Shown in pieces: positions 1-6,933 of a DNA stretch of 64,000 nt; the first letter of the stretch is position 1; every line of letters starts with the position of its first letter. The notes beneath the pieces were generated by a model that saw nothing but the letters and a program-made list of their open reading frames with translations, ran no database searches and had not been told where the DNA came from. Made by a program: the position numbers and the translations under genes. This DNA comes from Endobugula sp965225895 (lineage in GTDB: Bacteria > Pseudomonadota > Gammaproteobacteria > Pseudomonadales > Cellvibrionaceae), in contig CBDDBR010000011.1 in the NCBI GenBank assembly GCA_965225895.1, forward strand, positions 248,001 to 312,000, read 5' to 3'.

Positions 1-569
1 CATCGGATCATTTGGTGAGAGCATGGCAGCGGACATATGGTTTGCCAACGGTGGTGACTAATTGTTCCAATAATTATGGCCCGTATCATTTTCCTGAAAA
101 ATTGATTCCCTTGATTATTTTGAATGCCCTCGCGGGTAAAGCGTTGCCTGTGTATGGTGACGGTTCACAAATTCGAGATTGGTTGTATGTTGACGATCAT
201 GCGCGAGCCTTATATCAGGTGGCTACAGAAGGCGTAATAGGAGAAACTTACAATATTGGTGGGCATAATGAGCGACAGAATATTGATGTTGTTAAAACGA
301 TTTGTGCGATATTAGATGATATCGTGCCTCACTCTTATAAGCATATTACAAAATATGAGGACTTGATTACATTTGTAGCCGATCGGCCTGGGCATGATGT
401 ACGCTATGCGATTGATGCCTCTAAAATTGAGCGTGAATTGGGTTGGACGCCAAACGAAACATTTGAATCGGGTATTCGTAAAACGGTGGAATGGTATTTG
501 GCAAACGAAACATGGTGGCAAAGAGTGCTAGATGGTTCATATCAAGGTGAGCGTTTGGGTATTGCTTGA
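1..569 (+). CDS. rfbB: dTDP-glucose 4,6-dehydratase, 3' part (gene starts before the window)
   Basis: This enzyme makes dTDP-4-keto-6-deoxyglucose from dTDP-glucose, the second step of dTDP-L-rhamnose synthesis in the cytoplasm. The frame is open from base 3 with no upstream stop, and its first residues SDHLVRAWQRTYGLP are the family's mid-protein segment, so the NAD-binding N-terminal half lies outside the window. Visible family motifs are NCSNNYGPYHFPEKLIPL and the RDWLYVDDHARA stretch. The C-terminus looks complete. It is followed 62 bp later by rfbA, then rfbC and rfbD, giving the standard rhamnose gene set in one direction. Confidence 0.95.
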   Translation, partial: SDHLVRAWQRTYGLPTVVTNCSNNYGPYHFPEKLIPLIILNALAGKALPVYGDGSQIRDWLYVDDHARALYQVATEGVIGETYNIGGHNERQNIDVVKTICAILDDIVPHSYKHITKYEDLITFVADRPGHDVRYAIDASKIERELGWTPNETFESGIRKTVEWYLANETWWQRVLDGSYQGERLGIA

Positions 570-631
570 TAGATGTTTTTTTGCCTATATCCAGCACAAC
601 AGAATGAATAGATAAGAGGGGAGCATAGCTT

Positions 632-1498
632 TTGAAAGGTATTATTTTAGCGGGTGGATCTGGAACTCGTCTACATCCTGTAACTATTGGTGTTTGTAAG
701 CAGTTATTGCCTGTTTATGACAAGCCAATGATTTATTATCCGCTAAGCACACTTATGCTGGCGGGTATTAAAGATATTTTAATTATTTCTACACCAGAAG
801 ATATTGGTCGTTTTGAGAAAATTTTAGGTACGGGCGAGCAGTGGGGAATATCGTTATCTTATACTGAGCAGCCGTCACCAGATGGATTGGCGCAAGCCTT
901 TATTATTGGCGAGAAATTTATCGCTGGAGACCCTTGTGCGCTAGTACTTGGTGATAATTTGTTTTTTGGTCACGGTTTGAGTGAGTCCTTGCAGCGTGCA
1001 GCGCAACGGCAAACAGGTGGGACGGTGTTTGCTTATCCAGTGAGAGACCCTGAACGTTTTGGCGTTGTTGAGTTTGATGAGAATGGAATTGCCGTTAGCA
1101 TAGAAGAAAAGCCTACAGAGCCAAAGTCGCGCTATGCTGTCACGGGTTTATATTTTTATGATGCAGATGTTGTTGACATTGCTAAATCGATTACGCCTTC
1201 ACCAAGAGGTGAGTTAGAGATCACCGACATTAATAAAATATATTTAGAGCGTGGTGCATTGGCTGTAGAAATGATGGGGCGTGGTACTGCGTGGCTAGAT
1301 ACAGGGACGCATGATTCGTTGATGGAAGCGGGGCAATTTGTGCAAACCTTAGAGCAGCGCCAAGGGCTTAAAATTGCTTGTCCTGAGGAAATTTCGTGGC
1401 GTATGGGTTGGATTGATGATGAGCAGGTGCGCTGTTTAGCCGCTCCCTTGGTAAAAAGTGGTTACGGCCAGTATTTGTTAGATATTTTAGAGTTTTAA
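632..1498 (+). CDS. rfbA: glucose-1-phosphate thymidylyltransferase
   Basis: RfbA joins dTTP and glucose-1-phosphate to give dTDP-glucose, the first step toward dTDP-rhamnose. The protein is 288 aa, a normal length. The nucleotide-binding loop GGSGTRLHPVT is at residues 8-18, and KQLLPVYDKPMIYYPLS and EKPTEPKSRYAVTGLYFYD follow, all diagnostic of the family. The start is TTG, chosen because MKGIILAGG is the conserved N-terminus and a GAGGGG ribosome site lies about 10 bases upstream. It sits between rfbB and rfbC and is probably co-transcribed with them. Confidence 0.95.
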   Translation: MKGIILAGGSGTRLHPVTIGVCKQLLPVYDKPMIYYPLSTLMLAGIKDILIISTPEDIGRFEKILGTGEQWGISLSYTEQPSPDGLAQAFIIGEKFIAGDPCALVLGDNLFFGHGLSESLQRAAQRQTGGTVFAYPVRDPERFGVVEFDENGIAVSIEEKPTEPKSRYAVTGLYFYDADVVDIAKSITPSPRGELEITDINKIYLERGALAVEMMGRGTAWLDTGTHDSLMEAGQFVQTLEQRQGLKIACPEEISWRMGWIDDEQVRCLAAPLVKSGYGQYLLDILEF

Positions 1499-1514
1499 GT
1501 GTACGAGTGTATCC

Positions 1515-2051
1515 ATGAACGTGATTGAAACCGCATTGGCGGGTGTTGTTATTATTGAGCCTCGGGTATTTGGTGATGATCGAGGGTTTTTCTTAGAGAC
1601 ATTTTCTCAGCAACGCTATCTAGAGTCAGCTGGTATTCAATTACCTTTTGTGCAAGATAACCATTCTCGATCTACAAAAGGCGTGCTGCGTGGTTTGCAT
1701 TTTCAAAAAACGAAACCACAAGGCAAGTTAGTGCGGGTCGTCATGGGTGAGGTATATGATGTTGTTGTAGATATTAATCCAAAATCTCCTACTTATGGTC
1801 AGTATGAGGGGGAAATTTTGAGTGAACAAAATAAGCGTCAACTTTGGGTGCCGCCTGGCTATGCCCATGGTTTTGTTGTGTTATCAGAAGTCGCCGATTT
1901 TGAATATAAATGTACCGATTATTATGACCCTAGTGATGAGGGTGGGGTGTTGTGGAATGACCCTGATATTGCTATTCCTTGGCCAATAGATAATGTGTCT
2001 TTGTCAGAAAAAGATGCCATATTACCTTGTTTAAAAGATCTTGAGAGATAA
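1515..2051 (+). CDS. rfbC: dTDP-4-dehydrorhamnose 3,5-epimerase
   Basis: RfbC epimerises the 4-keto-6-deoxyglucose sugar nucleotide at C3 and C5, the third step of dTDP-rhamnose synthesis. The 178-aa length is typical of this cupin family. Motifs visible are the FGDDRGFFLETF segment near residue 20, QDNHSRSTKGVLRGLHFQ near residue 47 (with the catalytic-type His), and the PPGYAHGFVVLS strand. It starts 16 bp after rfbA. Its stop lies 4 bp before the preferred rfbD start, so the last three genes form a tight operon. Confidence 0.95.
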   Translation: MNVIETALAGVVIIEPRVFGDDRGFFLETFSQQRYLESAGIQLPFVQDNHSRSTKGVLRGLHFQKTKPQGKLVRVVMGEVYDVVVDINPKSPTYGQYEGEILSEQNKRQLWVPPGYAHGFVVLSEVADFEYKCTDYYDPSDEGGVLWNDPDIAIPWPIDNVSLSEKDAILPCLKDLER

Positions 2052-2055
2052 CGCA

Positions 2056-2934
2056 ATGTCGACACGTATTGTAGTTTTTGGTGCGGCAGGGCAAGTCGGA
2101 ACGGATTGTGTTTCGGCGTTACAGCATCTCGGATATGATGTGGTGCCTTTAACTCGAGCAGAAGTGGATTTTTCTGATGCCGATAAAGTCTCTGACGCAG
2201 TGATGGAGTATTCTCCTCGTATCGTTGTTAATGCCTGTGCTTATACCGCGGTAGATAAAGCAGAGGCAGACACGGTGCTCGCTGATCAAATTAACCACTT
2301 GAGTGTGGCGAGTTTAGCAAAGGCTTGTGAGCAGCAAGGGGCGTTATTGATCCACCTATCTACAGACTATGTATTTGATGGGCAATCTTCTGTACCTTAC
2401 AAAGAAGATTCGCCAGTTAATCCTTTAGGTGTTTATGGTAAGACAAAGTTAGCGGGTGAGCAGGTGATTGCCCAAGCTATGACTCAGTATTTTATATTAA
2501 GAACGAGCTGGGTTTTTGGTAAGCAAGGTAATAACTTTGTGAGCACGATGTTACGTTTGGCGGCCACACGGGATCAGCTTGGTGTCGTTAGCGATCAAAT
2601 GGGGCGGCCAAGTTATGTGATGCATATTGTGGCAGTGATCGTTTTATTGGTTCAGCGGTATGAGTTACACGAAGCAACCCCCTTTGGGATATACCACTGT
2701 AGTAGTCGTGGTGAAGTGAGTTGGTATACTTTTGCGCAAGCTATTTTCTCCGTTGCTCATAAAAACGGTGTGTTAGGGCAGGTGCCTACAGTTGATGCAA
2801 TTCCGTCGTCGTCATACCCTACTCCCGCGCCTCGGCCGATGTATTCTGTGTTAAATACGTCTAAGTTAGAGGCCGTTTTAGGCCAGCCCATGCCTTCGTG
2901 GGAGCAAGGTTTAACGGATTATTTCTCTCCATAG
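2056..2934 (+). CDS. rfbD: dTDP-4-dehydrorhamnose reductase
   Basis: RfbD reduces dTDP-4-keto-rhamnose to dTDP-L-rhamnose, the last step of the pathway. It is a short-chain dehydrogenase: the Rossmann GAAGQVG motif is at about residues 9-15, NACAYTAVDKAE and STDYVFDG follow, and the YGKTKLAGE catalytic Tyr-Lys pair is present. I chose the ATG at 2056 rather than an in-frame TTG at 2041, because MSTRIVVFGAAGQVG matches the usual N-terminus and the TTG lies inside rfbC. The product would be 292 aa. Confidence 0.94.
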   Translation: MSTRIVVFGAAGQVGTDCVSALQHLGYDVVPLTRAEVDFSDADKVSDAVMEYSPRIVVNACAYTAVDKAEADTVLADQINHLSVASLAKACEQQGALLIHLSTDYVFDGQSSVPYKEDSPVNPLGVYGKTKLAGEQVIAQAMTQYFILRTSWVFGKQGNNFVSTMLRLAATRDQLGVVSDQMGRPSYVMHIVAVIVLLVQRYELHEATPFGIYHCSSRGEVSWYTFAQAIFSVAHKNGVLGQVPTVDAIPSSSYPTPAPRPMYSVLNTSKLEAVLGQPMPSWEQGLTDYFSP

Positions 2935-2994
2935 TGGTGGTGTGATGAGTGTACTCTTTAAATATTGTTCGATTGTTATGATTACAGTGTGGTA

Positions 2995-3726
2995 ATGATG
3001 TTGCCTTCAGAGACTCTTCTTTCATGGTCTGATGTGGTTGAGCGGCCTGTCGTGATTGTTCTTGCAAGAGTTAGTGATTTCGCGGTAGAGAACTTAGTAC
3101 CTGACCTGAGTGATGTAGAGTATGCGCGTATGCAGCGTTTTCGCGGTGAGCGTGATGTGCAGCGCTATGTTGTTGCTCATTATATAAAGCGTTTGTTTCT
3201 ATCTAAGTATTTGTCTCTCCCTATGAGTGAGCTTGAGTTTGATTGTCATGCTTACGGTAAGCCATTTTGTCGGTGTCCATATGCCCCTTATTTTAATTTA
3301 TCCCATAGCGATAATTGGGTTGCGCTATCCGTTTCTACCCTAGCAGACGTTGGGGTAGATATAGAATTTCCTCGCAAGGTGAGCGATGCCTTGGTTAAAA
3401 AAGTTTCCTCTAGTAAGCAATTCGAGCGTTATAAACGTAGCGGTTCATCGCTTTCGCAGTTTTTAAATCTTTGGACTCAGAAAGAGGCGGTGAGTAAGTC
3501 GTGTGGTCGTGGTATTAGTGTGGGGTTAGAAAATATTGAATGTACGGGCGATTTAGGTGTGCATAGTCTTACTTTTAGCGATATGCGCTATCATTTATAT
3601 AGTTGTTTGTTACCAGATGACGGTGTTTTATCCTATGCGTCTACAGCAGCGCGAGAACCCGCTATTATTAAAATAGAAGTGCGTGATACTAGAGTGAATG
3701 ATTTTACATTAGCATGTGTCGAATGA
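2995..3726 (+). CDS. Sfp/AcpT-type 4'-phosphopantetheinyl transferase
   Basis: The enzyme moves 4'-phosphopantetheine from coenzyme A to a carrier-protein serine. The family signature is clear: FNLSHSDNWVALS, VGVDIEF (metal-binding Asp/Glu) and LWTQKEAVSKSCGRG. At about 243 aa it has the long Sfp/EntD form, not the short AcpS form. I prefer the ATG at 2995; a TTG at 2965 and an ATG at 2998 are alternatives. No carrier protein, NRPS or PKS gene is in the window, so its substrate is unknown. Its place between the rhamnose genes and exopolysaccharide genes is unusual. It could serve fatty-acid or secondary-metabolite carrier proteins elsewhere in the genome. Confidence 0.85.
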   Translation: MMLPSETLLSWSDVVERPVVIVLARVSDFAVENLVPDLSDVEYARMQRFRGERDVQRYVVAHYIKRLFLSKYLSLPMSELEFDCHAYGKPFCRCPYAPYFNLSHSDNWVALSVSTLADVGVDIEFPRKVSDALVKKVSSSKQFERYKRSGSSLSQFLNLWTQKEAVSKSCGRGISVGLENIECTGDLGVHSLTFSDMRYHLYSCLLPDDGVLSYASTAAREPAIIKIEVRDTRVNDFTLACVE

Positions 3727-3804
3727 ATTAAAAGTCCTTTTTAATCAATTATTTACAGGGGTTATTTGATGGTTTTTTCCAGCATGAGTGCTAACGTGCT
3801 AGAA

Positions 3805-3832
3805 TTGGCGTATAAATTTACAATTGTATATA
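3805..3832 (+). promoter_or_regulatory. possible sigma-70 promoter before the outer-membrane barrel gene
   Basis: TTGGCG at 3805-3810 and TATATA at 3827-3832 are separated by 16 bp, 17 bp before the ATG of the barrel gene. The gene follows a 122-bp gap, so its own promoter is reasonable. The predicted leader would be very short, which weakens the call. Confidence 0.3.
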
Positions 3833-3848
3833 AAAGGTATGCTTAACC

Positions 3849-5045
3849 ATGACTGTGGGGAGTGTTACATCGCGTGTAATCGTGCAACTACAAGTGTTGT
3901 TTGTGTTGTGGTTTGTGACGGCTTATGTGTATGCTCAAGAAAAAGCTGCAATGTATATTGGGCCATTTGATGTCACGCCCTCTATTGATGTAGATGTGCA
4001 AAACGACGATAACTTGTTTGAAGCAACTTCAGGTAATGAGGTGTCATCAACTCTTACATTGATTAAGCCATCTATTTCAGCGGTTGCCGATGATGGGGTG
4101 ATTGCTTATACCATTGAATATAACGGTGAAGATGGTACGTATTCTGATACTGATAATAACGACTACACGGATCATGAATTTTCAGCGGATGTAAATTGGC
4201 AGATAGATATTCGACATTTGTTAGAATTGAGTACAACGATCCAGAAAGCTCACGAAGGTAGAACTCAAGATAGTGTGACAGATTTTAATGCGACAGATTT
4301 AAATGAGTTTACAGATAAGGGGTTGGCGGCGAATTATACCTTTGGTAGTGAGGGCGCCCGTGGACGTATTCAAATAGGTTTGGAAAAAAGCAGCTTGCGT
4401 TACGATACTAATCTATTGCAAACAGCTATCTTAGAGTCAGATACAGACGTAAAAACAATTGATTTTTCAGTAGGTTTTACCCCCAGCACACGCTTAACAT
4501 TTCAAGTGTCAGAAACAGAAAATACATTTAGAAACAATGTGGTTGGCGATCGTGTTGATCTTAGTTATTTGGTCGGTGCGGCTTGGGAGTTTACAGGCAT
4601 TACTAAGGGCGATGTAAGGTTTGGTCGTACTAATAATGATTTATTAAATATAGATGGCGGTGATACATCGACATCAACGTGGAATGCTTCCATTGAGTGG
4701 CTCCCTAAAGAGTATTCAACATTCACGCTAACCGCGAATAAAAGTATACAGAATACTGATAATGGAGTGGGTGACTTCATTGATATGACGGATATTACAT
4801 TAGGCTGGAATTATCAGTGGAATGATCGGATGACTATGGTGTGGTCACTGCAGCAGCAAGAGAGTGATTTTTCGGGTACTGATCGTAATGATGAATCGCA
4901 AACGTTTACCGTTGAATTTATCTATGCAATGCGACGTTGGTTGAATTTAAGTATTGCTTTAGGGCAGCAAGATCGAAACTCTAGTTTAAACGAAAATAAT
5001 TTTGATAAAAATACAGCAACCTTTTCGATTCGTGCAAGTTTATAG
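3849..5045 (+). CDS. outer-membrane beta-barrel protein of the exopolysaccharide locus
   Basis: The 398-aa protein has an N-terminal hydrophobic segment ending in an AYVYAQ signal-cleavage region near residue 30. The rest is alternating amphipathic strands rich in Asp, Asn, Ser and Thr, and it ends FSIRASL, as outer-membrane barrels do. It resembles the putative beta-barrel porin proteins (BBP2-like, VpsM/EpsL type) coded beside Wza and Wzc genes. The likely role is passage or anchoring of polysaccharide in the outer membrane; this is inferred from the neighbours. It lies 27 bp before the Wza-type gene. Confidence 0.7.
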   Translation: MTVGSVTSRVIVQLQVLFVLWFVTAYVYAQEKAAMYIGPFDVTPSIDVDVQNDDNLFEATSGNEVSSTLTLIKPSISAVADDGVIAYTIEYNGEDGTYSDTDNNDYTDHEFSADVNWQIDIRHLLELSTTIQKAHEGRTQDSVTDFNATDLNEFTDKGLAANYTFGSEGARGRIQIGLEKSSLRYDTNLLQTAILESDTDVKTIDFSVGFTPSTRLTFQVSETENTFRNNVVGDRVDLSYLVGAAWEFTGITKGDVRFGRTNNDLLNIDGGDTSTSTWNASIEWLPKEYSTFTLTANKSIQNTDNGVGDFIDMTDITLGWNYQWNDRMTMVWSLQQQESDFSGTDRNDESQTFTVEFIYAMRRWLNLSIALGQQDRNSSLNENNFDKNTATFSIRASL

Positions 5046-5072
5046 CAATATGTACTCAGTGGATAATGATTA

Positions 5073-5672
5073 ATGAAGAAGTGGTACTCAGAGTGTATGA
5101 AAAATAATAATGTGGTCACGGCGGCTTATTGTCGGTATCTGCTATGCCTTATATTGAGTGTTTTTTCTATAGTTTCCTTTGCTGATACGCTTTCCGAAGG
5201 TTCGGATATTGCTTCTGCTTATACTCTAGGGTATGGCGATATGGTGAGTATTAAAGTGTACGGGGAAGAAGATTTAAGTGTTGATGCAGAGTTAAATAAT
5301 GTGGGTGTTATTTCATTTCCATTCTTAGGTGAAATCAGAGTTTATGGTCTAACGGTGGCCCAAGTGCAGAATAAAATCGCCGAGGGTTTGAGAGATGGTT
5401 ATTTGGTAGATCCTAAAGTCAGTGTGTCATTAACGGCGTATCGACAATTTTATGTAAATGGCGAAGTGAAGCAGCCAGGGGGATTTCAATTTTCTCCTAA
5501 ATTAACCGTACGAAAAGCGATCAGCTTGGCAGGTGGGTTTACTGCCCGTGCAGCTAAACATAAAATTTTTATTGTTTCTGATGGTGGAAATACCTCTGAG
5601 CCCCAGCGGGTAGATTTGAATACATCCATTAAGCCTGGTGACGTGATTACAGTAAAACAACGTTTCTTTTAG
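5073..5672 (+). CDS. Wza-type polysaccharide export protein (short form)
   Basis: The protein carries a signal peptide (LLCLILSVFSIVSFA), then a poly-export domain (YTLGYGDMVSIKVYGEEDL) and an SLBB domain (FYVNGEVKQPGGFQFSPKLT). It forms the periplasmic/outer-membrane channel part of polysaccharide export. At 199 aa it is about half the length of E. coli Wza and lacks the C-terminal outer-membrane helix, so the neighbouring barrel may supply the outer-membrane pore. No lipobox cysteine is obvious. An internal ATG at 5097 gives an equally good signal peptide and could be the true start. The Wzc-type gene followed directly before the IS insertion. Confidence 0.88.
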   Translation: MKKWYSECMKNNNVVTAAYCRYLLCLILSVFSIVSFADTLSEGSDIASAYTLGYGDMVSIKVYGEEDLSVDAELNNVGVISFPFLGEIRVYGLTVAQVQNKIAEGLRDGYLVDPKVSVSLTAYRQFYVNGEVKQPGGFQFSPKLTVRKAISLAGGFTARAAKHKIFIVSDGGNTSEPQRVDLNTSIKPGDVITVKQRFF

Positions 5673-5688
5673 ATTAAATGGTGTCTCA

Positions 5689-5718
5689 ATATATTCAATA
5701 TATATGGTGTGAATATAT
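5689..5718. repeat. perfect 9-bp inverted repeat between the Wza- and Wzc-type genes
   Basis: ATATATTCA (5689-5697) and TGAATATAT (5710-5718) are perfect reverse complements separated by 12 bp. It starts 17 bp after the Wza-type stop and ends 62 bp before the original Wzc-type ATG. It has no T-run, so it looks more like a regulator site than a terminator. Confidence 0.5.
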
Positions 5719-5780
5719 ATCGTTTAATTTTGATATTACAAATTCATCAGCAATGGTGAATGGATTGGAAAGTTATACTT

Positions 5781-5826
5781 ATGAGTGAAATTAACTTTGG
5801 GTCATCAACGAATAATAGTTATCGCC
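5781..5826 (+). pseudogene. severed 5' end of the Wzc-type kinase gene
   Basis: The ATG at 5781 opens a frame MSEINFGSSTNNSYR that runs into the IS30 element at 5827. Removing the element and one copy of the GCC duplication joins this frame without a shift to PKDSVANDDASLDV on the other side. This is therefore the original translation start of the tyrosine autokinase coded from 6934. The fragment now encodes only about 15 native residues. Confidence 0.88.
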
Positions 5827-6919
5827 CCTAGTATCAAGTTTGAAGCGCGACAATAATGGTTAAATACCATGGTACATCTCCTCTGGTGTTTTATAATTAA
5901 ACCGTTTTCTTGGGCGTGTATTTAATGCGGTAGCAATTCGATCACATTGTTGTTGTGTAACGTTTTCCATGCTCTTTGTTTTGGGAAGGTACTGCCGAAT
6001 TAATCCGTTCACATGTTCGTTGCTTCCTCTTTCCCAAGAATGGTAGGGGTTCGCAAAGTAAAACCGTACAGGGTGCCTTTCCTCTATTTTTTTATATTGA
6101 TGAAACTCTGTTCCATTATCGGCCGTGATCGTTTTGAAATGACTAGGATCACGATGAATCAAACCCAGAGTTTTTTTATTGACAGCAGCGGCTGATTTGT
6201 CAGAAATTTTCCCAATCATGACATAACCCGTCTTGCGTTCAAGTAACGTGACAATACAGTGGTTGCTGCCGCGTCCATGAACGGTATCAATCTCCCAATG
6301 CCCTTTATATTTACGAGTTTCTACGCTGGCTGGCCGTTCTGATATATGTCGCTTGTTAGCTAAACGGCCTCGGCTATCATAGGCTTTATAGCGCTTTCTT
6401 CGTATCTTTGACGATTGGCGTAGGTATGTCCAAAGATTACCTCCGTTCGCTTTATCACGCCAAATATATTGGTAGATGGTTTCATGGCTTAATGGTCGAG
6501 TCATTAACTGGAAACGACGAATAACGCCAACGATTTGCTCTGGACTTAATCTTCGTTTGAGTAATCGCCTGACTATCTTAAAGTCACAAGGCTTGTAGTG
6601 CCGATTACGTCTTGAACGTTTACGCCTAGCTACGGTTCGGTACTGTGCCTTGCTTGGTCTGTAGGCACCATCAATGATAAAGCAACGATTGCGTGCTAGC
6701 TCTCTGTATAAGGTTGAAAAATGCCTTCCCATCATGCGGGCTATTTTTCTAATAGATAGACCTTGCCGTTTGAGGGTGGAAAACGTTATTCTTTCTTCAT
6801 AGGTGAGTTGTTGATATATCATAGTGCTTTTCTACTTCTTGGCGGGAGTGAAAAAACACGTATATTACAGCTCACCTTCTTACTATTAAAAGGTGTCGCG
6901 GTTAGTATATGAATTCGGC
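5827..6919 (-). mobile_element. IS30-family insertion sequence, copy 1 (1093 bp)
   Basis: The element runs from CCTAG at 5827 to CGGC at 6919 and is flanked by the 3-bp direct repeat GCC (5824-5826 and 6920-6922). Terminal inverted repeats are imperfect: about 14 of 26 positions match, ending in a shared CGCGACA block. It carries one transposase gene on the minus strand, opposite to the polysaccharide operon it interrupts. It appears identical to the copies at 42810-43902 and 46373-47465. Confidence 0.95.
5860..6822 (-). CDS. IS30-family transposase, copy 1
   Basis: This 320-aa enzyme catalyses movement of the element. The N-terminal helix-turn-helix region reads LTYEERITFSTLKRQGLS followed by IRKIARMMGRHFSTLYRELA, typical of IS30 transposases. 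The catalytic core has WEIDTVHG (first Asp), ITADNGTEF (second Asp) and SWERGSNEHVNGLIRQYLP (Glu), the DDE triad with the family's C-terminal signature. The reading frame is intact, so it is probably active. Its amino-acid sequence is identical to the other two copies. Confidence 0.96.
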   Translation of the reverse strand: MIYQQLTYEERITFSTLKRQGLSIRKIARMMGRHFSTLYRELARNRCFIIDGAYRPSKAQYRTVARRKRSRRNRHYKPCDFKIVRRLLKRRLSPEQIVGVIRRFQLMTRPLSHETIYQYIWRDKANGGNLWTYLRQSSKIRRKRYKAYDSRGRLANKRHISERPASVETRKYKGHWEIDTVHGRGSNHCIVTLLERKTGYVMIGKISDKSAAAVNKKTLGLIHRDPSHFKTITADNGTEFHQYKKIEERHPVRFYFANPYHSWERGSNEHVNGLIRQYLPKTKSMENVTQQQCDRIATALNTRPRKRFNYKTPEEMYHGI

Positions 6920-6933
6920 GCCCTAAAGACAGT

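Noticed and set aside
6013..6195. 60-codon frame antisense to each IS30 transposase (also at 43534-43716 and 46559-46741)
   Set aside because: It occurs three times only because the IS does, and shows no family features; a shadow of the transposase frame.
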